Shown here piece after piece: positions 53,040 to 62,370 of a DNA stretch of 64,000 nt. Position numbers and translations under genes: made by a program. Positions within the stretch are counted from its first letter, which is position 1; every line of letters starts with the position of its first letter. The stretch is taken from assembly GCA_910585545.1 (NCBI GenBank), contig CAJUFN010000001.1:310001-374000 (forward strand), given 5' to 3'. The DNA is from an uncultured Lachnospiraceae bacterium (lineage in GTDB: Bacteria > Bacillota > Clostridia > Lachnospirales > Lachnospiraceae). Under the pieces are notes generated by a model that saw nothing but the letters and a program-made list of their open reading frames with translations, was not told the DNA's origin and did no database searches.

Positions 53040-55079
53040 TCACTCCTTACTTGTTTGCTTACTGCTTTGCTTTTTTACTGGTTTCTTATAGAATCTTGCG
53101 GTCCGGTCGTAAAACTGTCTTAACTGATACTGATTGTTAAGTCCTAGTACTCCGCTCGTCCTGCTCCTGATAAAATGTTCTAATTTCATCATGTATTCCT
53201 CTGATGTAATATCACCTTCTGATACATATGTCAACCCTTTTTCCCAACTTGCGGTAAGCTCCGGGTTCAAAAGTGACTTAATCGAATTGTCCACCACGTC
53301 ATAAATCATCTCGCCAAGCAACGTCGGTGTGATGATCTGCGTCTTTTTATTCAATGCCAGATATTTGATATGAATAAGTTTCTTTAGAATCTCAGCTCTT
53401 GTTGCACTCGTTCCGATTCCGCTTCCCTTTATCTGGGCACGCAGCTCTTCATCCTCGATAAGCTGCCCCGCATTTTCCATAGCCAAAATCATAGAACCGG
53501 AATTATATCTCTTTGGAGGTGACGTTTCGCCTTCTTTTACTTCCAGCGAAGTCACAGTAAGTATATCTCCTTTTTTCAGCGTTTTGATCTTTTCAAAAAA
53601 TGAAGTATCTTTATTCTCATCCATTCCGCCTTCTTTGTCACAATCCGAAGCGCCTTTCTTTGTCGGTATCCCCACTACCTTCAAATACCCTTCAGATTCC
53701 AGCACTCGAAAGCTGGAAAAGAAGCTTTCTTCTTTGATCTTTGTCGTAATCGATACTTTGCGGTAAATAGCCAACGGATAAAAAATACTTAAAAAACGCC
53801 TTACGATAATATCATATACCGCTTTTGCGGTTGTTGATACAGATTTCAAAGCTAAAAGTCCTTGACCAGTCGGAATGATGGCATAATGGTCTGTAATCTG
53901 CTTGTCATTAACATAACGGCTCTTCTCAAGTCCCTTATGGCTTTGCATAGCAAGAATATCCTCAAGATACGGCGCTGCCATCTCATATTTGGATAATCCA
54001 TTCAAATTCTTATGTATTTCTTTTGCTACCGCTGTCGACAGCACTCTGGCATCTGTTCTTGGGTACGTTACAAGCTTCTTCTCATAAAGTTCCTGCACAA
54101 TCCGAAGCGTCTCATCCGGACTTAGCTTAAATCGTTTCGAACATTCATTTTGAAGCTCTGCCAAATTATATAAAAGAGGAGGATTCTTCTTTTCCTGTTT
54201 CTTTTCCAGCGCTGTAATCTGACACTGTATGGGTGACGGTTCACTCAGGTATGCAATCAACTCTTCTGCTTTCCTGCGCTCTTTAAATCCATTCTCTTTG
54301 TATAGATCAAAAGCTTCAAAATATCTTGAACCTTTCACAGCCCTCCATTCACCCTCGAATCCGGCTTCCTCTGCTTTCATATGACTGATAACGCGATAAA
54401 ATGGCGTCTTTACAAAATCGCGGATTTCCCTCTCTCTTCTTACTACCATTCCAAGTACACAGGTCATCACGCGCCCTACCGAAAGCACCGTATAACGGCT
54501 GCCTAAATAATTAGAAATGCTGCTGCCGTATTTTAGCGTCAGAAGCCTTGAAAAATTGATTCCCATTAGATAATCTTCCTTCGCCCTAAGATACGCCGAC
54601 GCAGACAGATTATCGTAATCTGATAAATCCTTCGCCTCACGTATCCCACGAAGAATCTCATCCTCTGTCTGTGAATCGATCCAGACTCTTTTTCGTTTCT
54701 TTCCCTTCACCCCTGCCATCTGTTCCACGAGACGGTAAATGTATTCTCCTTCTCTTCCGGAGTCTGTACACACATAAATCGTATCTACATCACTCCTGTT
54801 TAAAAGACTTTTCACAATCCTAAATTGCTTTTCTACCGCCGGTATTACTTCATACTTGTATGTTTGCGGGATAAATGGCAGCGTCGCAAGACTCCATTTC
54901 TTATACTTCTCATCGTACACTTCAGGATAGCTCATTGTTACAAGATGCCCTACACACCAGGTAACAATGGAATCCTGGGATTCTAAGTACCCATCTTTTC
55001 TGCTCGTATTTAATTTTAATGCTTTCGCAAATTCCTGTGCAACACTTGGTTTTTCTGCTATATATAATGCTTTCCCCAT
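53040..55079 (-). CDS. topB: DNA topoisomerase III
   Basis: A type IA topoisomerase that decatenates and relaxes DNA. The Toprim domain shows IAEKPSVAQEFAKA and CTDSGREGEYIYR; the catalytic Tyr is in LVTYPRTDARVLS; a late GIGTSATRAEIL is typical. At 679 aa it lacks a C-terminal zinc-finger region and ends in a basic tail. Chromosomal location with ppk makes it a housekeeping rather than plasmid copy. Confidence 0.95.
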   Translation of the reverse strand: MGKALYIAEKPSVAQEFAKALKLNTSRKDGYLESQDSIVTWCVGHLVTMSYPEVYDEKYKKWSLATLPFIPQTYKYEVIPAVEKQFRIVKSLLNRSDVDTIYVCTDSGREGEYIYRLVEQMAGVKGKKRKRVWIDSQTEDEILRGIREAKDLSDYDNLSASAYLRAKEDYLMGINFSRLLTLKYGSSISNYLGSRYTVLSVGRVMTCVLGMVVRREREIRDFVKTPFYRVISHMKAEEAGFEGEWRAVKGSRYFEAFDLYKENGFKERRKAEELIAYLSEPSPIQCQITALEKKQEKKNPPLLYNLAELQNECSKRFKLSPDETLRIVQELYEKKLVTYPRTDARVLSTAVAKEIHKNLNGLSKYEMAAPYLEDILAMQSHKGLEKSRYVNDKQITDHYAIIPTGQGLLALKSVSTTAKAVYDIIVRRFLSIFYPLAIYRKVSITTKIKEESFFSSFRVLESEGYLKVVGIPTKKGASDCDKEGGMDENKDTSFFEKIKTLKKGDILTVTSLEVKEGETSPPKRYNSGSMILAMENAGQLIEDEELRAQIKGSGIGTSATRAEILKKLIHIKYLALNKKTQIITPTLLGEMIYDVVDNSIKSLLNPELTASWEKGLTYVSEGDITSEEYMMKLEHFIRSRTSGVLGLNNQYQLRQFYDRTARFYKKPVKKQSSKQTSKE

Positions 55080-55088
55080 ATACTTCCT

Positions 55089-57197
55089 TTAACGTTTCCA
55101 GATTTTTTTCAACTTTTTCCAAAAAGGAGTCTTCTCTTCTTTCTTCTTTACACTTCTTCCCTTGAACATTGCCTCCCGCATAAATACTTCCTGGGAATTG
55201 ATAAACGGTTCTTTTTGCTCCTTTTTCGTATAAATGCCGTTGTTCTGCAGTTTTCTTCCTTTTATATTATCCGAGAGCATCACCTTCAAAATATGATTGA
55301 TTTCTTTTCGTATGGTATCATCATAGATTGGACATGCCACTTCCACACGTTTTTCCGTATTTCGCGTCATCATGTCGGCAGAACCGATATAAATCTTCTG
55401 CTCAGAACCTGTACCGAAAGAAAATATGCGTGCATGCTCCAGGTAACGCCCTACAATACTCATAATGGACAGATTCTCTGTCTCTTTTTCCACTCCCGGC
55501 AGTACACAGCAAATACCCCTGACAATCATATCGATCTTCACACCCGCTTTGGACGCCTCAGAGAGTTTTTCTATGAAGTCTGTATCGGTCACAGAATTCA
55601 TCTTCATCACAATACGTCCATCCTTGCCTTTTTTGATTTCTTCATCCATAAGACGAAGTATCGTTGCTTTTAAACTGACCGGGGCTACGATCAAATGCTC
55701 ATAATTCCCTTCCAGATTCCCAATGGACATGTTCTGAAAAAATACAGCAGCGTCCTCACCAATAGCACGATTTGCCGTCATAAGTGATAAATCCGTATAC
55801 ATAGCGGCTGTCTTTTCATTATAATTACCGGTCCCGATTTGCGTAATATATTCAATATCATTACGATTGCGATATGTAATAAGACACACTTTAGAATGTA
55901 CCTTGTATCCTTCCATGCCATAGATAACACGACATCCGGCTTCTTCGAGACGTTCTGACCAGTCAATATTATTCTGCTCATCAAATCTTGCCCGAAGCTC
56001 AATAAGAACGGTAACCTCTTTGCCGTTTTCTGCTGCCGCGCATAAATATTCCACTAGTCTTGCTTTCTTTGCCAAACGATAAATCGTAATCTTAATTGTC
56101 AGCACATTCGGATCTGTGGAAGCCTCTCTTACAAGCTGTAAAAACGGATCCATCGTTTCATACGGATAGAATAAAAGTGCATCCTTTTTCTTGATCTGTT
56201 TTGTAACATTCCCCTCCATGAGCATGCCGGACGGCTGCGGCTTAAATGGAACATCAATCAAAGAACGCTTCATCGGTTCCGGAACCTTCTCCGCCATCTC
56301 AAAAATAAACCCTAGCTTCATCGGCATCTTTGTCCTGAAAATCTGTTTCGGCTCAATTTTTAAACGGGTACAAAAATACTTTTCCGTCTCTTTGTCCAGC
56401 GGTTCCGCCGTCTCAAAACGAACCACCGCCATCCTTCTTCTCTTATGCAAAACTTCCTTCATCTTATTACGGAAATCCATATCATCATCAAATGAATCAT
56501 CATCCGGTGTAATATCCGCATTTCGTGTCACACAGATATAGTTCTTATTCGAAACCTCATATTTTTCAAATACGAGCTCTAAGTATTCCATGATCACCTT
56601 TTCCATACGAATATAACGGATATCATGTCCCGGCAGATATACCACGTCGGAAATATATTGCGGCACCGGAACGATTCCAAACATCTGTGTATCATCTTTT
56701 TTAAGTTTTGCAACTACATAAATTTCTTTATTCAGAAGATGCGGAAATGGATGACTGGCATCCACAATCTGCGGCGACAATACCGGCAGCACCTGTTCTT
56801 TAAAATATTTTTTTACAAATTTTTTCTCTTTTTGCTCCAGCGCCTTAAAATCAAGACTGCACACCCCATACGGCGCCAGCTGCTTTTTGATATCTGAATA
56901 TGTCTTATCCCTTTCTTTGTAAAGCGGTGCAACTGCCTCGTAAATCGCCTCTAATTGTTCCTTGGCATTCATACCGGAACGCGAGTCGATTGCTTCATGC
57001 CCCATAACTGCCATATCATAAAGGCTCCCTACGCGAATCATGAAAAATTCGTCCAGGTTGCTCGTAAAAATTGCCACAAATTTCATCCGTTCCAAAAGCG
57101 GTACCGACACATCGCGTGCTTCCTGCAATACTCTTTCATTAAAACGCAGCCAGGAAATCTCTCTATTCTGCGTATAAGTGTATTCCTTTTTTCCCAT
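55089..57197 (-). CDS. ppk: Polyphosphate kinase 1
   Basis: Reversibly makes polyphosphate from ATP. The N-terminal NREISWLRFNERVLQEA and TSNLDEFFMIR, the catalytic KVHSKVCLITYRN segment (phospho-His in HSK) and GTGNYNEKTA are present; a second HxK-like motif follows with FSFGTGSEQKIYIGSADMM (split: FSFGTGSEQKIY, IGSADMM). 702 aa. No ppx gene is adjacent. Confidence 0.96.
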   Translation of the reverse strand: MGKKEYTYTQNREISWLRFNERVLQEARDVSVPLLERMKFVAIFTSNLDEFFMIRVGSLYDMAVMGHEAIDSRSGMNAKEQLEAIYEAVAPLYKERDKTYSDIKKQLAPYGVCSLDFKALEQKEKKFVKKYFKEQVLPVLSPQIVDASHPFPHLLNKEIYVVAKLKKDDTQMFGIVPVPQYISDVVYLPGHDIRYIRMEKVIMEYLELVFEKYEVSNKNYICVTRNADITPDDDSFDDDMDFRNKMKEVLHKRRRMAVVRFETAEPLDKETEKYFCTRLKIEPKQIFRTKMPMKLGFIFEMAEKVPEPMKRSLIDVPFKPQPSGMLMEGNVTKQIKKKDALLFYPYETMDPFLQLVREASTDPNVLTIKITIYRLAKKARLVEYLCAAAENGKEVTVLIELRARFDEQNNIDWSERLEEAGCRVIYGMEGYKVHSKVCLITYRNRNDIEYITQIGTGNYNEKTAAMYTDLSLMTANRAIGEDAAVFFQNMSIGNLEGNYEHLIVAPVSLKATILRLMDEEIKKGKDGRIVMKMNSVTDTDFIEKLSEASKAGVKIDMIVRGICCVLPGVEKETENLSIMSIVGRYLEHARIFSFGTGSEQKIYIGSADMMTRNTEKRVEVACPIYDDTIRKEINHILKVMLSDNIKGRKLQNNGIYTKKEQKEPFINSQEVFMREAMFKGRSVKKKEEKTPFWKKLKKIWKR

Positions 57198-57263
57198 TCT
57201 CCCCGACTCCTTCTTTTCACACTTTCTATTATCTTACCACTTTATCTGTAAAAATTACATAGT

Positions 57264-57304
57264 CAAAAAAGAGAAATCTATTATTTTACATAGACTTCTC
57301 TTTT
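57264..57304 (-). terminator. Terminator of asd
   Basis: A 15-bp stem (AAAAGAGAAGTCTAT against ATAGATTTCTCTTTT, one G-U pair) and TTTTTT on the minus strand, 15 nt after the asd stop. Confidence 0.85.
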
Positions 57305-57318
57305 ATTTATCTACCGGA

Positions 57319-58404
57319 TTATTTTGCCTGAATATATCCTTTTGCAGTCAATGTCTCTGCACAAAGTACTGCGCCGCCTGCTGCACCGCGTACGGTATTG
57401 TGGGATAATCCTACGAATTTGTAATCATATACGCTGTCTTCTCTTAAGCGTCCCACAGATATGCCCATACCGTTTTCAAAATTCACATCAAGATGCACCT
57501 GCGGACGATTGTCCTCTTCCAAATACTGGATAAACTGTTTCGGTGCGCTTGGAAGTTCTAATTCCTGCGGCAAACCTCTGAAGTTTATTAGTTTTTCAAT
57601 AAGCTGTTCCTTCGTTGGTTTCTTTGCGAATTTTACGAATACCGCTGCAGTATGTCCGTTTAATACCGGAACACGGATACACTGTGTTGTGATAACCGGA
57701 CCGGCTGCTTTTACGATCTGTCCATTTTCAATTTTTCCCCAAATACGAAGCGGCTCCTGCTCACTCTTTTCTTCTTCACCGCCAATGTAAGGAATGATAT
57801 TTTCCACCATTTCCGGCCATTCTTTAAATGTCTTCCCAGCTCCTGAAATTGCCTGGTAAGTCGTAGCCACAACTTCCACCGGTTCAAACTCTTTCCATGC
57901 GGTCAGGACCGGTGCGTAGCTTTGAATCGAACAATTTGGTTTTACTGCCACAAATCCCCTCGTCGTTCCCAGACGTTTTTTCTGAGATTCAATAACATCG
58001 AAATGCTCCGGATTAATCTCTGGTACCACCATTGGTACGTCCGGCGTCCATCTATGTGCGCTGTTATTAGATACCACTGGCGTCTCTGTCTTTGCATATG
58101 CATCTTCGATCTCACGGATTTCTTCTTTTGTCATGTCTACTGCACTGAACACGAAATCCACGCTTGATGCAACCTTTTCTACTTCATTTACATTTGCAAC
58201 AACAAGATTTTTCACTGCTTCCGGCATCGGTGTATCCATCTTCCATCTTCCGCCTACTGCTTCCTCGTATGTTTTGCCTGCACTTCTTGGACTTGCAGCC
58301 ACTGTTACAACCTCATACCACGGATGATTTTCCAGCAAAGAAATAAATCTTTGTCCAACCATACCTGTAGCACCTAAAATACCTACTCTTAATTTCTTAT
58401 CCAT
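57319..58404 (-). CDS. asd: Aspartate-semialdehyde dehydrogenase
   Basis: Reduces aspartyl phosphate to aspartate semialdehyde for lysine, threonine, methionine and cell-wall diaminopimelate. GILGATGMVGQRF binds NADP, the catalytic Cys is in KPNCSIQS and HRDG is replaced by the HTAAVFVKF/GHTAAV segment of this subgroup. At 361 aa it is of the archaeal/fungal-like type rather than the E. coli type. It follows argH by 1 nt. Confidence 0.94.
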   Translation of the reverse strand: MDKKLRVGILGATGMVGQRFISLLENHPWYEVVTVAASPRSAGKTYEEAVGGRWKMDTPMPEAVKNLVVANVNEVEKVASSVDFVFSAVDMTKEEIREIEDAYAKTETPVVSNNSAHRWTPDVPMVVPEINPEHFDVIESQKKRLGTTRGFVAVKPNCSIQSYAPVLTAWKEFEPVEVVATTYQAISGAGKTFKEWPEMVENIIPYIGGEEEKSEQEPLRIWGKIENGQIVKAAGPVITTQCIRVPVLNGHTAAVFVKFAKKPTKEQLIEKLINFRGLPQELELPSAPKQFIQYLEEDNRPQVHLDVNFENGMGISVGRLREDSVYDYKFVGLSHNTVRGAAGGAVLCAETLTAKGYIQAK

Positions 58405-58405
58405 C

Positions 58406-59791
58406 TTAATATTCCTCCTCTTGTAAATATGCTCTTTCTATCGCAATCACCTGTTCCATTGCTTCTTTCCCAGGCGCTCCTATTGTCACTCGTTTGTTCA
58501 CGCAAGTTTCCAGACTCACCGCATCATAAATATCTTCTTCGAATACCGATGAAATCTTCTTTAATTCTTCCAGGCTTAATTCTTCGATTGCCTTATCCTG
58601 TTCAATACAATACAAGACAAGACTTCCAATGATACCGTGAGCATCACGAAAAGCAACTCCATGATTCACGAGATAATCCGCTGCATCCGTTGCATTGGTA
58701 AATCCGTTCATCGCGCTTGCTGCCATATTTTCTTTTTTAAACTTCATAGTATTCAACATTCCGGTAAATAAAGCAAGACATCCCTTCACCGTATCGATTG
58801 CGTCAAATACAAACTCTTTATCTTCCTGCATGTCCTTATTATAAGCAAGCGGAATACCTTTCATCGTTGTCAGAAGAGACATCAAGGCTCCGTAGACACG
58901 CCCGGTCTTTCCTCTTACAAGTTCTGCAATATCCGGATTCTTTTTCTGCGGCATGATGCTGCTTCCGGTACTGTAGGCATCATCAATCTCTACAAACTGA
59001 TATTCATTAGAATTCCAGATGATGATCTCTTCTGAAAATCTGCTAAGATGCATCATGATCGTAGACATTGCCGATAACAATTCGATCAGATAGTCCCTGT
59101 CCGATACAGAATCCATACTGTTTAATGTCGGTCCGTCAAACCCTAAAAGCGTTGCGGTATATTCTCTGTCAAGAGGATATGTTGTCCCCGCTAATGCTCC
59201 TGAACCAAGCGGACATAAATTCATACGCTTATGAATGTCTTTAAGGCGTAATCTATCGCGCTTGAACATCTCAAAATACGCCCCCACGTGATGAGCTAAA
59301 GTCACCGGCTGCGCTTTTTGCAGATGTGTAAATCCTGGCATATAGGTGTCAAGATTCTCTTCCATAATATGTAACAAGGCGTCCAGAAGCTCGTGTAGGA
59401 GCTCATCCATCGCCTCAATCTCGTCTCTTGTATATAGCTTCATATCAAGTGCAACCTGGTCGTTACGGCTTCTTCCGGTATGCAGCTTTTTCCCTGCCTC
59501 GCCGATACGCTCAATCAGAGTCGCCTCTACAAAACTGTGGATATCTTCATATTCACTTGTAATCTGTAATTTTCCAAACTGTACATCAGTTAAGATTCCT
59601 TCTAGTCCATCCAGAATCTGTTCTTTTTCTTCTTCCGTCAGAATCCCCTGCTTCGCAAGCATTTTCACGTGTGCCATACTACCAGTAATGTCCTGCACGT
59701 AAAACTTCTGATCAAATGAAATGGATGCATTAAAATTATATACCAGCTGGTTCGTTTCCTTCGTGAAGCGTCCGCCCCATAACTGTGCCAT
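58406..59791 (-). CDS. argH: Argininosuccinate lyase
   Basis: Splits argininosuccinate into arginine and fumarate. The superfamily signature [12 protein letters not shown] (catalytic Ser) is present, with [14 protein letters not shown] and the N-terminal [11 protein letters not shown]. 461 aa. The ATG at 59791 has AGAGGAAA upstream. No argG neighbour is in view; coupling to asd instead is unusual. Confidence 0.97.
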   Translation of the reverse strand: MAQLWGGRFTKETNQLVYNFNASISFDQKFYVQDITGSMAHVKMLAKQGILTEEEKEQILDGLEGILTDVQFGKLQITSEYEDIHSFVEATLIERIGEAGKKLHTGRSRNDQVALDMKLYTRDEIEAMDELLHELLDALLHIMEENLDTYMPGFTHLQKAQPVTLAHHVGAYFEMFKRDRLRLKDIHKRMNLCPLGSGALAGTTYPLDREYTATLLGFDGPTLNSMDSVSDRDYLIELLSAMSTIMMHLSRFSEEIIIWNSNEYQFVEIDDAYSTGSSIMPQKKNPDIAELVRGKTGRVYGALMSLLTTMKGIPLAYNKDMQEDKEFVFDAIDTVKGCLALFTGMLNTMKFKKENMAASAMNGFTNATDAADYLVNHGVAFRDAHGIIGSLVLYCIEQDKAIEELSLEELKKISSVFEEDIYDAVSLETCVNKRVTIGAPGKEAMEQVIAIERAYLQEEEY

Positions 59792-59828
59792 CTTTTTTCC
59801 TCTTTTCCATGTTAAAGTATTCAACCGA

Positions 59829-59857
59829 TAGTTTAGCACACGATTTTTCGTTTGTCT
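59829..59857 (-). promoter_or_regulatory. Candidate promoter for argH-asd
   Basis: TAGACA, a 17-nt spacer and TAAACT with an extended -10 (TGCTAAACT) on the minus strand. Confidence 0.5.
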
Positions 59858-59860
59858 AGG

Positions 59861-60649
59861 TTAATACCTCTTAAGACACCATTTTTCTATTGCCGCAATC
59901 AAATTATACAGCAGCATTGCAATAATGCAAAGAATTACGATCGACATCAAGAGCCAGTCAAGTTTGAATACCTGACTGCTGTAAATAATAAGATATCCAA
60001 GTCCTTTTCTTGCTCCGATAAATTCTCCTATGATAACCCCCACGAGACATAAACCGATATTTACTTTCATATTACTGATAATAGATGGTATCGAGCCAGG
60101 AAGAACGACTTTCGTAAGTGCATGATATCTTTTTCCTCCAAGTGTATATATGAGCTTTATCTTATCCTGGCTCGTGCCATTGAAACTTGTATGCAAATTC
60201 AAAATGCTTCCGAAAATCGCAATAGAAACACCTGATACGATAATCGTTGTCATGTTTGCTCCAAGCCAGACAATCAAAAGCGGAGCAAGCGCAGACTTAG
60301 GAAGACTGTTTAAGACAACCAAGTAAGGATCGCAAACTTCCGATACCTTAGGCCAGATCCAGAGCATGACTGCACACAAGATGCCAATGACTGTTACAAG
60401 CAGGAAACTGGCTACCGTTTCATAAAGCGTGACTCCGATGTGTCCATAAATTGTTTTATCCTTTACCATATCAACAAAACATATCACAATCTTTGACGGA
60501 CTGCTAAAAACGAAAGAATCAATCACCCCTTCTTTCGCCGTCCATTCCCATAATCCTACGAATGCGATGAGGATCACAATTCTTATCAATGTCACAATCT
60601 GTCGGTTCCTTCGCACTTTCCTAAGATACTGGCTCTGATACTTTGACAT
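59861..60649 (-). CDS. ABC transporter permease, NitT/TauT family
   Basis: A 262-aa inner-membrane permease of the SsuC/TauC/ThiX type with about six membrane segments. The coupling EAA-like loop is IYTLGGKRYHALTKVVLPGSIP and is followed by GEFIGARKGLGYLI (first split: IYTLGGKRYHAL, TKVVLPGSIP). It overlaps the ATPase gene end. I favour the ATG at 60649 because AGGA is 8 nt away; the ATG at 60658 sits on it. Confidence 0.88.
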   Translation of the reverse strand: MSKYQSQYLRKVRRNRQIVTLIRIVILIAFVGLWEWTAKEGVIDSFVFSSPSKIVICFVDMVKDKTIYGHIGVTLYETVASFLLVTVIGILCAVMLWIWPKVSEVCDPYLVVLNSLPKSALAPLLIVWLGANMTTIIVSGVSIAIFGSILNLHTSFNGTSQDKIKLIYTLGGKRYHALTKVVLPGSIPSIISNMKVNIGLCLVGVIIGEFIGARKGLGYLIIYSSQVFKLDWLLMSIVILCIIAMLLYNLIAAIEKWCLKRY

Positions 60650-61418
60650 CATCTCCATCCTGCGTCAACTCCTTCCATATCTGATTGAAATAATGTTTAA
60701 ACTCCGGTGCATTTCTCCGGTGCATTGCCGTATCTTCTTCCAAATCAAATTTAACCGATATCGTCTGTCTAATCGTAGCCGGCCGTTTCGTAAGTACGAT
60801 CACTCTGTCAGCAAGGCTGATGGCCTCTGACAAATCATGTGTTACCAAAAGAGCTGTTTTCTTTTCGTTTTTAATAATCTGCCCGATATCATCTCCGACA
60901 GTCAGGCGCGTCTGATAATCCAATGCTGAGAACGGTTCGTCTAACAGAAGAATATCCGGTTCCAAAACGAGCGTTCTGATAAGTGCTGCTCTTTGTCTCA
61001 TCCCGCCTGATAATTCTGATGGTTTTGCTTTTTTAAACTTATCAAGTCCATAGATATCTAAAAGTTCATTCGCCCGTGCTTTTGTCTTGGCTGTCAACAT
61101 ATGCTGAATCTCCAGACCCAAAATCACATTATGATAAATCGTTCTCCATTCAAATAACTGATCTTTTTGCAGCATATACCCGATGTTTTTCTTGCTTTCT
61201 TCCAAAGGACTTCCGCTAAGCTCGATTGTGCCGCCTTCTGGTTTAATCAATCCCGCAATCATGGAAAGAAGTGTAGACTTCCCGCATCCGGATGGACCTA
61301 CGATTGCAACAAACTCTCCTTCGTCTATCGAAAACGTAATATCCTGCAGCGCTTTTGTCTCCCCATCCATATTATGATAGGCATAATTCACATCATGCAT
61401 CTGAAGTATCTGCTTCAT
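60621..61418 (-). CDS. ABC transporter ATP-binding protein, NitT/TauT family
   Basis: A 265-aa importer ATPase. Walker A GPSGCGKST, signature LSGGMRQRAAL, Walker B ILLLDEPFSALD and the switch VTHDLSEAI are present. It works with the permease downstream. No periplasmic-type binding protein gene lies in either direction, so the substrate (sulfonate, nitrate or thiamine precursor are family options) cannot be inferred. Confidence 0.92.
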   Translation of the reverse strand: MKQILQMHDVNYAYHNMDGETKALQDITFSIDEGEFVAIVGPSGCGKSTLLSMIAGLIKPEGGTIELSGSPLEESKKNIGYMLQKDQLFEWRTIYHNVILGLEIQHMLTAKTKARANELLDIYGLDKFKKAKPSELSGGMRQRAALIRTLVLEPDILLLDEPFSALDYQTRLTVGDDIGQIIKNEKKTALLVTHDLSEAISLADRVIVLTKRPATIRQTISVKFDLEEDTAMHRRNAPEFKHYFNQIWKELTQDGDDVKVSEPVS

Positions 61419-61482
61419 GGCAACCTCCCGTATTTTTTATTTCCATATACCTCAGTTTATGAAAATATAACAATTTGTGTGC

Positions 61483-61512
61483 TTGCGGTTTTCTATTATA
61501 AAAGATTATAAT
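61483..61512 (+). promoter_or_regulatory. Promoter for queH
   Basis: TTGCGG, an 18-nt spacer and a perfect TATAAT on the plus strand. Predicted transcription starts near 61519, right at the leader hairpin. Confidence 0.7.
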
Positions 61513-61520
61513 AATAAATA

Positions 61521-61560
61521 GTGGCAGTAACCTTTGATCTGCCAGTACAAAGCGAGGAGA
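61521..61560 (+). promoter_or_regulatory. Candidate pseudoknot riboswitch in the queH leader
   Basis: A 6-bp stem TGGCAG/CTGCCA (61522-61527, 61539-61544) encloses an 11-nt loop whose CTTTG (61532-61536) is complementary to CAAAG (61548-61552) in the tail. The ribosome binding site GAGGAGA follows directly. The tail ACAAAGCGAGG is like the A-rich tail of class I preQ1 riboswitches, but the loop does not match their consensus well. queH acts in queuosine synthesis, which fits. Proposed, not proven. Confidence 0.4.
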
Positions 61561-61566
61561 ATCACT

Positions 61567-62232
61567 ATGAACTATCAGAAAGAATTGGAAAAATTAATTC
61601 ATACATTGCAAAAAGAACAGCACATTCCAAAACTTTTACTTCACAGCTGCTGTGCTCCGTGCAGCAGTTATGTACTGGAATACCTGTCCGATTATTTTGA
61701 AATTACCGTATTCTATTACAATCCTAACATCTTTCCGGAAAATGAATATACAAAACGCATCTTGGAACAACAGACCCTGATTCATGAAATGAAAACTAAA
61801 TATCCCATTTCTTTCATTGCCGGAAACTATGACCGAGAACTCTTTTATGAGGCTGCAAAAGGGCTGGAACATTTAAAAGAAGGTGGAGAACGTTGTTTTA
61901 AATGTTATGAACTACGCCTTCGGGAAACCGCAAGAATTGCTAAAGAATGTGACTATGATTATTTCACAACCACACTTAGCATCAGCCCATTAAAAAATGC
62001 AGATAAACTCAATCAGATTGGCAATGCCATTGCCAATGAATACGGACTTCGTTATCTGCAGTCCGATTTCAAGAAAAAAAACGGATATAAACGTTCCATC
62101 GAACTTTCCAAAGAATATGGGCTGTACCGTCAAGACTACTGCGGATGCGAGTTTTCTTACCGCGACCGCCAGCAAAAAGACACCCCTCTTTTTAAAAAAG
62201 GTCAAGGCCTTTTTCAATTCGGGGCAAAGTAA
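61567..62232 (+). CDS. queH: Epoxyqueuosine reductase QueH
   Basis: Reduces epoxyqueuosine in tRNA to queuosine, the last step of the pathway, and is unrelated to QueG. The Fe-S/iron cysteines are in LHSCCAPCSSY, GGERCFKCYELRL and DYCGCEFS. 221 aa. The ATG at 61567 has GAGGAGA 7 nt upstream; earlier in-frame codons would read through the leader hairpin. Single gene with its own promoter and terminator. Confidence 0.92.
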   Translation: MNYQKELEKLIHTLQKEQHIPKLLLHSCCAPCSSYVLEYLSDYFEITVFYYNPNIFPENEYTKRILEQQTLIHEMKTKYPISFIAGNYDRELFYEAAKGLEHLKEGGERCFKCYELRLRETARIAKECDYDYFTTTLSISPLKNADKLNQIGNAIANEYGLRYLQSDFKKKNGYKRSIELSKEYGLYRQDYCGCEFSYRDRQQKDTPLFKKGQGLFQFGAK

Positions 62233-62249
62233 AAAGAACTTGTTGAACT

Positions 62250-62275
62250 AAAAAACGTCCACTGGACGTTTTTTT
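62250..62275 (+). terminator. Terminator of queH
   Basis: A stem AAAAACGTCC/GGACGTTTTT with a 3-nt loop and a T7 tract, 18 nt after the stop codon. Confidence 0.88.
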
Positions 62276-62289
62276 CGTATGTTTGGCAT

Positions 62290-62344
62290 ACAAAAATATC
62301 CTATGGAGAATCATATGCACTTAAGCATATCAACTCCATAGGAT
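62290..62344 (-). terminator. Terminator of the CofE-like gene
   Basis: An 11-bp stem (ATCCTATGGAG / CTCCATAGGAT), an inner TATGC/GCATA hairpin and ATTTTTG on the minus strand. Confidence 0.8.
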
Positions 62345-62370
62345 TTTCTTTTTTACATAAAACCTTTTAA

